Part shown: positions 1 through 8,377 of the stretch, piece after piece
Layout of the letters: every line of letters starts with the position of its first letter
Position numbering within the stretch: position 1 is the first letter of the stretch
From: Phycicoccus duodecadis
Lineage (GTDB): Bacteria > Actinomycetota > Actinomycetes > Actinomycetales > Dermatophilaceae
Assembly (NCBI RefSeq): GCF_002846495.1
Contig: NZ_PJNE01000001.1
Location: 3,410,001-3,474,000 of the forward strand
Reading direction: 5' to 3'
DNA length: 64,000 nt
Position numbers and translations under genes: made by a program
The notes under the pieces: model-generated
Seen by the model: the letters and a program-made list of their open reading frames with translations, nothing else
Told to the model about the DNA's origin: nothing
Databases searched by the model: none

Positions 1-345
1 GTCCGCGACGACGTGCCCGACCTGCTGGCCGCCGCCGACGTGGTCGTCTCGAGCGCGGTGTGGGAGGGCCAGCCCGTGGGGCTCCAGGAGGCCCTGCACG
101 CCGGCGCCGCCATCGTGGCGACCGATGTCGGGGGCACCCACGCGGTCGTCGGCGACGCCGCCATCCTCGTCCCGGGCGGCGACCCGGTGTCGCTCTCGCG
201 CGGCATCCGCGACGTCGTCACCCACGGGGGAGTGCGCGACGACCTGAGGTCCAAGGCGGTCGAACGGGCGGGCGAGCTGCCGTCCGAGGCCGACGCCCTG
301 GCCGCCGCCGAGACCGCCTACGCCCTCGCCCGCACGGGTTCCTGA
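1..345 (+). CDS. Glycosyltransferase, GT-B fold C-terminal part (5' end outside window)
   Basis: The reading frame is open from base 1 and ends at a TGA at 343-345, so only the last 114 residues are present. They carry the C-terminal nucleotide-sugar binding part typical of GT1/GT4-type retaining glycosyltransferases: the [16 protein letters not shown] stretch, with the acidic residue followed by small residues and TDVGG, and then the ILVPGGD turn. The protein presumably transfers a sugar from an NDP- or UDP-sugar to a surface glycan or lipid at the cytoplasmic face, but acceptor and donor cannot be told from this fragment. It lies in the same direction as pyrG and is separated from it by a hairpin. 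Confidence 0.8.
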   Translation, partial: VRDDVPDLLAAADVVVSSAVWEGQPVGLQEALHAGAAIVATDVGGTHAVVGDAAILVPGGDPVSLSRGIRDVVTHGGVRDDLRSKAVERAGELPSEADALAAAETAYALARTGS

Positions 346-379
346 GGGCCGTCCGCGTGCGCGCGGTGGGATCCCGGGA

Positions 380-407
380 CCCCGTCCGGTGCGTCGCCGG
401 ACCGGGG
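380..407 (+). terminator. Hairpin after the glycosyltransferase gene, possible terminator
   Basis: CCCCGTCCGG (380-389) pairs with CCGGAC-CGGGG (397-407) with one bulged base and a 7-nt loop. No U tract follows, as is usual for hairpin terminators in GC-rich actinobacteria. It lies just upstream of the pyrG promoter. Confidence 0.45.
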
Positions 408-422
408 GCGCGCCCGATGACG

Positions 423-428
423 TATCGT
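423..428 (+). promoter_or_regulatory. -10 box of a leaderless pyrG promoter
   Basis: TATCGT lies 8 nt before the GTG at 437. The transcript would therefore start at or next to the start codon, without a Shine-Dalgarno site. Confidence 0.6.
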
Positions 429-436
429 TGAAGCCC

Positions 437-2152
437 GTGGTGCTCCAGACGACGAAACAGATCTTCGTGACCGGAGGCGTCGCCTCCTCGCTCGGCAAGG
501 GGCTCACCGCCTCGAGCCTGGGGCACCTGCTCCGGGCCCGCGGGCTGCGGGTGACGATGCAGAAGCTCGACCCCTACCTCAACGTCGACCCCGGGACGAT
601 GAACCCGTTCCAGCACGGTGAGGTGTTCGTCACCGACGACGGGGCCGAGACCGACCTCGACATCGGCCACTACGAGCGCTTCCTCGACGTGAACCTCAAG
701 GGCAGCGCCAACGTGACGACCGGCCAGGTCTACAACCGGGTCATCACCAAGGAGCGCCGCGGCGAGTACCTCGGCGACACCGTGCAGGTCATCCCGCACA
801 TCACGAACGAGCTCAAGGAGCGGATGCGGGCCCAGGCGGCCGGCTCGCCCGGGGTCTCGGACGCCGAGGCACCCGACATCATCATCACCGAGATCGGCGG
901 CACCGTCGGTGACATCGAGTCGCTGCCGTTCCTCGAGGCCGCCCGCCAGGTGCGCCACGACCTGGGCCGCGACAACGTGTTCTTCCTGCACGTCTCGCTC
1001 GTGCCCTACCTCGCGCCCAGCGGCGAGCTGAAGACCAAGCCGACCCAGCACTCGGTCGCGGCGCTGCGCCAGGTCGGTATCCAGCCCGACGCCCTCGTGC
1101 TGCGGGCCGACCGCGAGATCCCCGAGTCGATCAAGCGCAAGATCAGCCTGATGTGCGACGTCGACACCGAGGCCGTCGCGGCCGCCGTCGACGCCCCGAG
1201 CATCTACGACATCCCGAAGGTCCTGCACCGCGAAGGTCTGGACGCCTACGTCATCCGCCGCCTCGGGCTCACCTTCCGCGACGTCGACTGGACCGACTGG
1301 GACACCCTCCTGCAACGCGTGCACCAGCCGGAGCACGAGGTCGAGGTGGCGCTGGTCGGCAAGTACGTCGACCTGCCCGACGCCTACCTGTCGGTCACCG
1401 AGGCGCTGCGGGCCGGCGGCTTCCACCACGACGCCAGGGTCCGCATCCGCTGGGTGCCCTCGGACTCGTGCGAGACCGAGGCCGGCGCCCAGAAGGCCCT
1501 CGGCGGGGTGGATGCCGTGCTGGTGCCCGGCGGCTTCGGCGTACGCGGCATCGAGGGCAAGGTCGGCGCGCTGCGGTGGGCCCGCGAGCGCCAGGTCCCG
1601 ACCCTCGGCATCTGCCTCGGCCTGCAGTGCATGGTCATCGAGTACGCCCGCGCCGTCGCCGGCATCGAGGGCGCGAGCTCGACCGAGTTCGACCCCGACA
1701 CCCCGGCGCCGGTGATCGCGACCATGGAGGAGCAGAAGGCCTTCGTCGAGGGCGCGGGCGACCTCGGCGGCACCATGCGGCTGGGGTCCCAGCGCGCCGC
1801 GCTGCGCGAGGGCTCGGTCGTGGCCGGCGCCTACGGAGCCACCTTCGCCGACGAGCGCCACCGCCACCGCTACGAGGTCAACGAGTCCTACCGCGAGGCC
1901 CTCGAGGACGCCGGGCTCGTCATCAGCGGGACCCACCCCCAGCTGGGCCTGGTCGAGTTCGTGGAGCTGCCGCGCGAGGTGCACCCGTACTACGTGTCGA
2001 CCCAGGCGCACCCCGAGTTCAAGTCGCGCCCGACCCGCGCGCACCCGCTGTTCGCGGGCCTGGTCGGTGCGGCCATCGAGCAGCAGCGGGCCGCCCGGCT
2101 CGTCGAGGTCGAGCGGCCGCGGGTCGTCGAGCCCGCCGACGCGCGTGCCTGA
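437..2152 (+). CDS. pyrG: CTP synthase
   Basis: Makes CTP from UTP, ATP and glutamine in the cytoplasm; last step of pyrimidine nucleotide synthesis. The N-terminal synthetase domain starts with the P-loop region [13 protein letters not shown] and continues with [17 protein letters not shown] and [16 protein letters not shown] motifs (here [11 protein letters not shown]). The C-terminal class I glutamine amidotransferase domain shows Cys393 in GICLGLQC and His525/Glu527 in AHPEF. At 571 residues the length is normal. The frame is open further upstream to a GTG at 389, but that would lie upstream of the TATCGT box, and family members begin close to KQIFVTGG, so GTG 437 (or the adjacent GTG 440) is preferred. 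The stop overlaps the start of the Nudix gene. Confidence 0.96.
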   Translation: MVLQTTKQIFVTGGVASSLGKGLTASSLGHLLRARGLRVTMQKLDPYLNVDPGTMNPFQHGEVFVTDDGAETDLDIGHYERFLDVNLKGSANVTTGQVYNRVITKERRGEYLGDTVQVIPHITNELKERMRAQAAGSPGVSDAEAPDIIITEIGGTVGDIESLPFLEAARQVRHDLGRDNVFFLHVSLVPYLAPSGELKTKPTQHSVAALRQVGIQPDALVLRADREIPESIKRKISLMCDVDTEAVAAAVDAPSIYDIPKVLHREGLDAYVIRRLGLTFRDVDWTDWDTLLQRVHQPEHEVEVALVGKYVDLPDAYLSVTEALRAGGFHHDARVRIRWVPSDSCETEAGAQKALGGVDAVLVPGGFGVRGIEGKVGALRWARERQVPTLGICLGLQCMVIEYARAVAGIEGASSTEFDPDTPAPVIATMEEQKAFVEGAGDLGGTMRLGSQRAALREGSVVAGAYGATFADERHRHRYEVNESYREALEDAGLVISGTHPQLGLVEFVELPREVHPYYVSTQAHPEFKSRPTRAHPLFAGLVGAAIEQQRAARLVEVERPRVVEPADARA

Positions 2153-2798
2153 CCCGGGGGAGGACCTGCTGCGCGACCGGCTCGAGCGCCGCCCGGTGCT
2201 GGAGTCGACCCTCTCGTTCGAGGGGCGGGTCTGGGACGTGCGCAGCGAGCGCGTCGACCTCGGCGAGGCCGGCGTCGTCACCCGCGACTTCGTCGACCAC
2301 ACCGGCGCCGTGGCCGTGCTGGCCCTCGACGACGACGACCGCGCCGTCGTCATCCAGCAGTACCGCCACCCCGTCGGCGCGTTCGACTGGGAGATCCCGG
2401 CCGGGCTGCTCGACGTCGACGGCGAGCCCCCGCAGGTGACCGCGGCCCGCGAGCTGCACGAGGAGGCGGACCTGACCGCCGGCTCCTGGGCGACCCTGGT
2501 CGACCACTGGTCCTCGCCGGGCGGCTCCAGCGAGAGTCTGCGCATCTTCCTGGCGCGCGACCTGGCCGACGTGCCCCACGCCGACCGCTTCGAGCGCCAC
2601 GGCGAGGAGCTGGGGATGCCGCAGCGCCGCGTCCCGCTCGAGGCGCTGGTCGAGGGGGTCCTCGACGGGCGGCTGCACAGCCCCACCCTGGTCATCGCCG
2701 TGCTGGCCGCGCACGCGTGCCGAGCCCGCGGCTGGCGGGGCCTGCGGCCGGCGGACGCCCCGTGGCCGGAGCGCAGCCCGGGGCGCACCCGCTCCTGA
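2145..2798 (+). CDS. Nudix hydrolase, ADP-ribose pyrophosphatase type
   Basis: Hydrolyses nucleoside diphosphate derivatives, most likely ADP-ribose to AMP and ribose 5-phosphate. The 217-residue protein has a Nudix box at about residues 87-110: Gly87, Glu94, then Arg102-Glu103-Leu104-x-Glu106-Glu107, with Asp in place of the usual late Gly and one extra residue in the first spacer. The GTG at 2145 overlaps the pyrG stop by 8 nt, indicating translational coupling. The same pyrG-Nudix pair occurs in mycobacteria, which supports the ADP-ribose pyrophosphatase reading, but the substrate is inferred. The frame is open upstream inside pyrG, and that extension is rejected because its translation is low-complexity shadow sequence. 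Confidence 0.88.
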   Translation: MPDPGEDLLRDRLERRPVLESTLSFEGRVWDVRSERVDLGEAGVVTRDFVDHTGAVAVLALDDDDRAVVIQQYRHPVGAFDWEIPAGLLDVDGEPPQVTAARELHEEADLTAGSWATLVDHWSSPGGSSESLRIFLARDLADVPHADRFERHGEELGMPQRRVPLEALVEGVLDGRLHSPTLVIAVLAAHACRARGWRGLRPADAPWPERSPGRTRS

Positions 2799-2873
2799 CC
2801 GCCGCGAGTACCGAGCCCCCCGGCGGGGTACGTCCCCCCTGTGACGCCCAGGACGACGTGGGAGGATGACCTC

Positions 2874-3359
2874 GTGGCCGAGACCTTCGGGAACGGCAGG
2901 GGGTCGCAGGCCTGGCTCAAGGTGTCCGGCAGCGAGGACACCCTCGACCCCACCGGCCCCTGCCCCTGCGGCGGCGTGCCCCCGGGCGCGTCCTTCGCCC
3001 AGTGCTGCGGCCCGGTCATCGAGGGCGAGCGCCGGGCCGAGACCGCCGAGCGCCTGATGCGCTCGCGCTACACCGCGTACGCCCTGGCCGACGGGATGCA
3101 CCTGTTCGTCACGTGGCATCCGCGGACCCGCCCCGAGAGCGTCGACCCCGAGCCGTGGGTGCGGTGGGCCGGGCTCGAGGTCCTCGACGTGGTCGGCGGT
3201 GCGGCCGGCGACGACAGCGGCGTCGTGGAGTTCCGGGCCACCTGGCTCGCGGGGGAGGGCCGGACCCGCCAGCGGGGTGAGGTGCAGGAGCGCAGCCGCT
3301 TCGAGCGCCGCGCCGGCCGGTGGTTCTACGTGGGTCCGGAGCCCGGCTCGCCCGGGTGA
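2874..3359 (+). CDS. UPF0225/YchJ family SEC-C motif protein
   Basis: A 161-residue protein of the YchJ family, whose function is unknown. It has the N-terminal cysteine cluster CPCGG...CC (SEC-C-like zinc knuckle) followed by the family signature AERLMRSRYTAYALAD and a C-terminal NTF2-like domain (FVTWHPRTRP, EFRATW, RSRFERRAGRWFYV). The GTG at 2874 is chosen because GGAGG lies 8 nt upstream (2861-2865). An in-frame GTG at 2841 would add 11 residues and is an alternative. SEC-C motifs are metal-binding knuckles first seen in SecA, but no secretion role follows from that. Confidence 0.85.
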   Translation: MAETFGNGRGSQAWLKVSGSEDTLDPTGPCPCGGVPPGASFAQCCGPVIEGERRAETAERLMRSRYTAYALADGMHLFVTWHPRTRPESVDPEPWVRWAGLEVLDVVGGAAGDDSGVVEFRATWLAGEGRTRQRGEVQERSRFERRAGRWFYVGPEPGSPG

Positions 3360-3380
3360 CGGCGCCCGGGGCGTGGCCGG

Positions 3381-4874
3381 TCACTGGTAGCTGACGAACG
3401 AGGGGGCGGGGCGCACCTGAGCCAGCGTCTGGGCCGGGGTCAGCATCGGGGAGTCCTCGTCGACGAAGTTCTTCCAGCCGAGCCGCACGCCGGGCGGCAG
3501 TCCGCGCCGCACCGCCGCGTAGGTGGCCCGCTTGGCCGGCTGGCTGCCCTGGCCGTCGGCGTGCACCAGCCACTGGATCTCGTCGAGCCCGGTGTCGAGG
3601 TCCTCGCGGTCGCGGACCATCGAGGCCCGGAACTGGTGCAGGGTGAGCACCTTCGGCGGCAGGTCGTGGCGGCGGACCAGCGCAGCGAGCCAGCGCCCGA
3701 CCGCGTTGACCTCGGCGACCCCCACGTGGCCGATCTGCTCGAGCGGCTGCTCGTGGGGCCCCAGACGCCACTCGGGGTCGAGGGCCAGCCCGACGTGCGG
3801 CTCGCGCAGCAGCGACTCGTAGACGCGCGCCTGGGACAGGAAGTCGGCCCGCCCGGGCTGGAGGTCGAGGACGACGTAGACGCCCGACGCCCGGGCCGCC
3901 GCGACCCACGGCGCCAGCACCGACACGGCGGTGCGCCGCGAGTACAGGTGGTCGCCGCCGGCCGACCCCGACGCGACGGTGGCGATGAGCTCGAAGGCGG
4001 GCACCACGGGGACGTCGGACAGCCGGGCGTAGGCGCGGGCGGTCGCCTGGGCGCGGGTCACCGCGGCCGCCGGCCCCTGCTCGCCCAGCAGGCCGAGGGC
4101 CGGGGTGCTGGGGTGCCCGTACAGCGCGACCATCCGGCGACCGGTCAGGGGGAGCAGCCCGCCACCCGGCAGCGTGGCGGCGGTGCGGGCGGTACGCACC
4201 CGCTGGGCGAAGTGCGGGCCGAGGGCGCCGAGGCCCAGGACCGTGGCCACCGGCGCGTCGCGCAGGGCGGCGATGTCGGCGGGGCGCACCCGCGGGTCGG
4301 TGGAGCCCAGCCGGACGGTGCGCGCGCCCGTGGCGGCCAGCATCGGCGCGAGGACCCGGGGGACGACGGCCCCCGGGGCGAGCACCAGCCGGGCCGGGGT
4401 CTCGGGCGGGAGGGGCGGGAGGCCGGGGACGTCGGGAGTGCCGAGGGTGGTGCGGTCGACCCGCACGGTGGTGCGCGCCCCCAGACGACGCAGCTCCTGG
4501 GCGAGGTCGGGCCCGTCGAGCAGCAGCGGCAGGCCGAGGGCGGTGGCCACGCGCAGGCCGGTGGCCACGTCGGCCCCGGCCGGGGAGGTGACGACCACCG
4601 CGGTGCAGCGCTCGAGCAGCGCCCGGCCGGCGGCCACGGTGGGCTCGGTGTCGGGGTCGAGGACGCCGACCCGGCCGTCGGGGTGGACCACGAGCTCGTG
4701 CCGGGCCGGGGCCGAGGGCTCCGGGGGGGTCGGGGGCGCCGACGTCGGGGTGCCCGACCCTGTGGGGCCGCCGGTACCGGAGGCCTGGGTCGTGCAGCCC
4801 GCGGCCACCGCCGCGCCCAGGGTGGCCAGGGCCACGCCGCGCAGCGCGGCCCGGCGCGGGAACGGGCTGGTCAC
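3381..4874 (-). CDS. Tat-type lipoprotein of unknown function
   Basis: A 497-residue exported lipoprotein. The N-terminus carries twin arginines at residues 7-8 (RRAALRG), a hydrophobic stretch and a lipobox-like AAGC with Cys27, followed by a Ser/Thr/Pro/Gly linker to about residue 60. This suggests Tat export, lipid attachment and anchoring on the outer face of the membrane. The mature part has alternating hydrophobic strands and ends in a domain rich in His/Trp/Asp motifs (LDPEWRLGPHEQ, LTLHQFR, EIQWLVHADGQG) that resembles a TIM-barrel-like actinobacterial domain of unknown activity. Start GTG 4874 has GGAGG shortly upstream. It converges with the YchJ-type gene. No enzymatic role is assigned. 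Confidence 0.8.
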   Translation of the reverse strand: MTSPFPRRAALRGVALATLGAAVAAGCTTQASGTGGPTGSGTPTSAPPTPPEPSAPARHELVVHPDGRVGVLDPDTEPTVAAGRALLERCTAVVVTSPAGADVATGLRVATALGLPLLLDGPDLAQELRRLGARTTVRVDRTTLGTPDVPGLPPLPPETPARLVLAPGAVVPRVLAPMLAATGARTVRLGSTDPRVRPADIAALRDAPVATVLGLGALGPHFAQRVRTARTAATLPGGGLLPLTGRRMVALYGHPSTPALGLLGEQGPAAAVTRAQATARAYARLSDVPVVPAFELIATVASGSAGGDHLYSRRTAVSVLAPWVAAARASGVYVVLDLQPGRADFLSQARVYESLLREPHVGLALDPEWRLGPHEQPLEQIGHVGVAEVNAVGRWLAALVRRHDLPPKVLTLHQFRASMVRDREDLDTGLDEIQWLVHADGQGSQPAKRATYAAVRRGLPPGVRLGWKNFVDEDSPMLTPAQTLAQVRPAPSFVSYQ

Positions 4875-4933
4875 AGGGCCTCCAGACGGACGGGACGTCC
4901 CTACCGTCGCACGCCATGGCCCCCGTGCGAGGC

Positions 4934-6484
4934 TCAGCGACCGGTGACGCGCCGCAGCCAGGACCGCCGGTCGCGGGCGGCGCGGCGCTGCTCCGGGCTC
5001 GCGGCCGCGTCCTGTTCGGGGGTGGTGTCCCGCGGCTGCGGGAGGTCCTCGGGCCGGCGCGCGGACAGCCGGACGACGCGGGCGAGGTCGACCGCGGCGT
5101 CGATGGCCGCGATGGCGGCGTCGTCGAGCTCGTACATCGTCGGCTCGACCTGCACCTGGAAGCCGTCGGTGCTGACCAGCCAGCGCCCGCCGTCCTCGTA
5201 GGCCTGCATGATCGCCACCTGGTCGAAGGCCACCGTCGAGCGCGAGCGGGGCGTGCGCACCATCACGCCGTCGTCGCCGACGACCAGCACGGCGTCGGAG
5301 TAGCCCCGCCCCGGGTACTCGGTGCCCGCCACCGTGCGGGGCGAGTGCATCGGGATCTGGTTCCAGCCCGCCCAGTCGAGCCCGAGGTCGGGCAGCTGCG
5401 CCAGCGCGCTCGCGTGCAGCTCCTCGGCCACGGCGCGCACCTGGTCGGGGGTGATGCCGGCGAAGTCGCCGGGCCCCCACGCGGGCCCCTCGGACGCGAG
5501 GCCGAGGACGCGGTCGAGGGCGCGCCGGCGCGCGGCGTCCGGGGTGGCGTCGGCGGCGCGGTGCGTCTCGGCGGCCGCCCGGGCGGCGTAGGTGACCTCG
5601 GCCGCGCCGAGCGGGCCCCAGCGCAGGCGCGCCATGGCGTCGACGACCGCTCCGACGAGTGCACCGCCGCGGTGCTGCAACAGGCAGTCGGCGGTGATGG
5701 TGACGATGGCGGCCTCGGCGTCGCGCACCTCGAGGGTGGCCGAGGCGCTGAGGCTGATCCGGTCGCCGTCCAGCAGGTCGCGGTCGAGGGCGCGGCCGAG
5801 CAGCATCGTGTAGACCACCGCGGCCGGGCCGGGGGTCACGACCCCCGAGACCACGAGGGTGTCGGTGGTGCTGTCGCGGAACCACATCGGCGCCTGACCC
5901 AACGCGGTCGTGACGACCGGCAGGGTCGAGCGCTCGCCCTCGGGCAGCGGCATCTTCAGGGAGCCGGGCGCGATGTCACCGGCCAGCCACGCCACGGTGT
6001 TCTCACGGGTGAAGGCGGCATCGGCCCAGAGCTGCACGAGATCGGCGTCGATGCCGGGCAGCCCGAGCTCGGGGAAGGAGGCCAGCCCGTAGCCCTGGGC
6101 GCCGTAGCGCAGCAGCGGCGAGGCCCGGCGCTCCTCGGTGCGGCGGGCCTCCTCGGCCCGCAGGGCGTCGCTCTCGAGCGCGATGCGGTGGGTGGGCAGC
6201 TGCTGGAGGTTGGCGCAGACGCCGTTGAGGACGTTGGCCACCTGCTGGGCCGAGCCCTGCGCGTACACGTGGGTGTAGCGGTCGTGGATCTCGACGTTCT
6301 GGTGGGGGTCGCCGACGACGACCTGGTGCAGCGCGAGATGGCTGACCAGGTGGGTGAGGCCGCGCACGGCGAGCGTCTCGTCGGCCCAGCCCACGCGGAA
6401 GATGAGGCCGCCGCTGCAGAGGCCGTCGTCGCGGTCGGCGACGAAGACCGGGATGCCGTCGACCGTGGTCTCGGTGACGCTCAT
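4934..6484 (-). CDS. Degenerate M16 (insulinase-like) peptidase homologue with PH-like C-terminus
   Basis: A 516-residue protein whose first 60 residues look like an M16 zinc peptidase (VRGLTHLVSHLALH), but the HxxEH catalytic motif reads HLVSH, so the general-base Glu is Ser. The downstream helix (ALESDALRAEEARRTEERR) matches the place of the third zinc ligand region. The middle of the protein shows a second M16-like half, and the last ~120 residues (AVLVVGDDGVMVRTP... RWLVSTDGFQVQVEP) look like a PH-type beta domain plus a helical tail. Probably a non-catalytic binding or chaperone-like relative; this is inference. ATG 6484 overlaps the stop of the upstream gene by 4 nt (ATGA), so the two are co-translated. 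Confidence 0.75.
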   Translation of the reverse strand: MSVTETTVDGIPVFVADRDDGLCSGGLIFRVGWADETLAVRGLTHLVSHLALHQVVVGDPHQNVEIHDRYTHVYAQGSAQQVANVLNGVCANLQQLPTHRIALESDALRAEEARRTEERRASPLLRYGAQGYGLASFPELGLPGIDADLVQLWADAAFTRENTVAWLAGDIAPGSLKMPLPEGERSTLPVVTTALGQAPMWFRDSTTDTLVVSGVVTPGPAAVVYTMLLGRALDRDLLDGDRISLSASATLEVRDAEAAIVTITADCLLQHRGGALVGAVVDAMARLRWGPLGAAEVTYAARAAAETHRAADATPDAARRRALDRVLGLASEGPAWGPGDFAGITPDQVRAVAEELHASALAQLPDLGLDWAGWNQIPMHSPRTVAGTEYPGRGYSDAVLVVGDDGVMVRTPRSRSTVAFDQVAIMQAYEDGGRWLVSTDGFQVQVEPTMYELDDAAIAAIDAAVDLARVVRLSARRPEDLPQPRDTTPEQDAAASPEQRRAARDRRSWLRRVTGR

Positions 6485-7380
6485 CGACGCCTTCCTTCGG
6501 CCACGGCGGCGCCGCGGACGGTCTCGAGGTCCTCGCGGTGGGCGGCCGCGAGCTCCCAGGCGCCCGGGGCGAGGGCGGGGCCGAGCGCGCGGAAGTGCTT
6601 CATCGAGCGGCCGCGCTGACCGGCCAGGGCCGTGACGACGGCGAAGTCGGTGTGGACCTCGACGGCGGCGTAGGGGGAGGTGCAGGGGGCGGCCGTGAAG
6701 CGCTCGGAGGCCTCCTCGAGCTTGGTGCGGACCTCGGGCTGGCGCAGGTAGTCGGTCTCGCCGGTGGGGCTCTCGACGTGCCAGCGGGTCAGGTGCAGCA
6801 GCGGCACCAGGCCCCAGTCGGGGCTGCCGTCGGGTGCGCCCGCGGTCGCGCTGCGGACGTGGGCCAGGACCTCGTCCCAGGCGCCCCCGGGCGCCGGCAC
6901 CAGGGCCCGGAGCATGAGCCGCTGCGCGACGCTGTGCTCGGGGGCCAGCTCGCGCAGACGCTCGTAGCGGCGGCGGGTCTCGCTCGGGCCGAGCCCGGCG
7001 GCCGCGGCGGTGACGAGGCGGACGAACCAGGCCGTGGCGTCGGAGCGGTCCTCGGCCACGAGCCGGATGAGGTCCTGCTCGGCCGCGAGGGCCGAGGCGC
7101 GGTCGGAGCCGGCGCGGACCCGGCGCAGGCACGCGAGCAGGCGCGCGGTGCGGTCGTCGGGGTGCGCGGCCAGGTGCGCGGCGAGGGGGCCGTCGAGCGC
7201 CTCGCTCTCGGCGAGCACGTCGAAGGCCATGACCTGGTCGGACGCGGAACCGCGCCCGACCGCCACGAGGCGCTCGAGGGCGCCCGGGAGATCGCCGTCG
7301 GTGGCTCGGGTTCGAAGCTCCTCGAGGTCCGGGAAGATCTCTCCGGGGTCGAAGACTGGGACAGGGCCGGGGAGTGACAT
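6481..7380 (-). CDS. Helical-repeat protein, function unknown, coupled to the pseudo-M16 gene
   Basis: A 299-residue acidic, alanine-rich helical protein. Stretches such as LEELRTRATDGDLPGALERLVAV, followed by regular ~35-residue helix pairs, look like TPR-type repeats, although no single repeat is canonical. There is no signal peptide or membrane segment, so it is probably cytoplasmic. ATG 7380 is chosen because a TAGGAT box (7393-7388, minus strand) ends 7 nt upstream, giving a leaderless start; an ATG at 7389 is inside that box. Its stop overlaps the next gene's start (ATGA), so the two proteins are likely partners. I do not recognise a named family with certainty. Confidence 0.7.
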   Translation of the reverse strand: MSLPGPVPVFDPGEIFPDLEELRTRATDGDLPGALERLVAVGRGSASDQVMAFDVLAESEALDGPLAAHLAAHPDDRTARLLACLRRVRAGSDRASALAAEQDLIRLVAEDRSDATAWFVRLVTAAAAGLGPSETRRRYERLRELAPEHSVAQRLMLRALVPAPGGAWDEVLAHVRSATAGAPDGSPDWGLVPLLHLTRWHVESPTGETDYLRQPEVRTKLEEASERFTAAPCTSPYAAVEVHTDFAVVTALAGQRGRSMKHFRALGPALAPGAWELAAAHREDLETVRGAAVAEGRRR

Positions 7381-7387
7381 CGCGGGC

Positions 7388-7393
7388 ATCCTA
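7388..7393 (-). promoter_or_regulatory. -10 box of a leaderless promoter for the repeat protein
   Basis: TAGGAT on the minus strand ends 7 nt before ATG 7380; the spacing matches the many other leaderless starts here. Confidence 0.5.
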
Positions 7394-7517
7394 TGGCGGC
7401 GAACGCCGCGTCCGCGGCGAGTCGGCGGCACTGGTGGCCGAAGGTGCCGGGGGCCTCGGCCGAACCGCCGAAGGGTAGTCTCACGCGGCTGTCGGGGCCG
7501 GGTGGTACGACAGCGGG

Positions 7518-8243
7518 ATGTACCTCGAGAACGTCAGCCTCGACGCCCACGACCCGCGCCTCCTGGGCCGGTTCTGGCAGGGCCTCCTCGGCGCCGAGCC
7601 GCTCACCGACGGGCCCGACCTGGTCGAGAGCCGGCTGGCCGTGCCGGGCGGCCCGGTCCTCGACCTGTGTTTCCCGTCGGTGCCCGAGCCCGTCGCGCCC
7701 GCGCCGCGGCTGCACGTCGACGTCGCCGGCGGCACGCGCCAGGGCGAGGTCGTCGAGCGGGCCCTGGCGCTGGGGGCGCGCCCCCTCGACATCGGGCAGG
7801 GCGACGTGCCGTGGGTGGTGCTGGCCGACCCCGAGGGCAACCCGTTCTGTGTCATGGAGGAGCGGCCCGAGTACGCCGGTGCGGGCGCCGTGGCCGCGCT
7901 CCCGCTCAGCAGCACCGACCCCGCGCGTGACGCCGCCTTCTGGGCCGCGCTCACGGGTTGGCGGCCGGTGCCCGGGAGCCCGCTGACGGCCCTCCAGCAC
8001 CCGTCCGGGCTCGGGCCGCTGCTCGAGCTGTGCCCCGAGGCCGCGCCCAAGGACGCGGCTCTGAAGAACCGGATGCACCTCGACGTCCGGCTCGAGGCCG
8101 GCGACGACGAGGACGCCGTGGTGGCGCGGGTCGTCGAGCTGGGCGGCCGGGAGTGGGAGCCCGGATGGGGCCGACTGCCGTGGCGGCTGGCCACCGACCC
8201 CTCGGGCAACGAGCTCTGCCTGCTCCCGGCCCGGCGGCCCTGA
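7518..8243 (+). CDS. VOC family (glyoxalase/bleomycin-resistance-like) protein
   Basis: A 241-residue protein with two copies of the vicinal-oxygen-chelate module. The first starts at residue 1 (MYLENVSLDAHDPRLLGRFWQGLLG) and the second at about residue 125 (LPLSSTDPARDAAFWAALTGW); each ends in a DPEGNPFCVME- or DPSGNELCLL-type strand where the metal-binding Glu usually sits. These folds bind a metal and a small substrate or antibiotic. The actual ligand is unknown. The start has TACGAC (7506-7511) 6 nt upstream and no Shine-Dalgarno site, consistent with leaderless translation. It is divergent from the helical-repeat gene. Confidence 0.85.
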   Translation: MYLENVSLDAHDPRLLGRFWQGLLGAEPLTDGPDLVESRLAVPGGPVLDLCFPSVPEPVAPAPRLHVDVAGGTRQGEVVERALALGARPLDIGQGDVPWVVLADPEGNPFCVMEERPEYAGAGAVAALPLSSTDPARDAAFWAALTGWRPVPGSPLTALQHPSGLGPLLELCPEAAPKDAALKNRMHLDVRLEAGDDEDAVVARVVELGGREWEPGWGRLPWRLATDPSGNELCLLPARRP

Positions 8244-8287
8244 GCGGCGCCCCCGGCAACCCGTTCGGCGCCGGCGTCGGGCCTCCG

Positions 8288-8293
8288 TAGACT
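8288..8293 (+). promoter_or_regulatory. aspS promoter -10 box
   Basis: TAGACT at 8288-8293 is followed by a 5' leader of about 75 nt. At the expected transcription start lies a perfect inverted repeat, CCGGTCC-GGG-GGACCGG (8297-8313), which could be an RNA hairpin or an operator. Confidence 0.5.
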
Positions 8294-8377
8294 GGGCCGG
8301 TCCGGGGGACCGGTGGCCGCGTGCGGCCCCGCCCGCCCGGCAGCCGTCCACACCGACCCCGACTCGAAGGATCCTCC

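Noticed and set aside
218..3019. 933-codon open frame on the minus strand across pyrG and the Nudix gene
   Set aside because: Antisense shadow with Arg/Ser/Gly-rich composition and no recognisable motif; the plus-strand genes are unambiguous.
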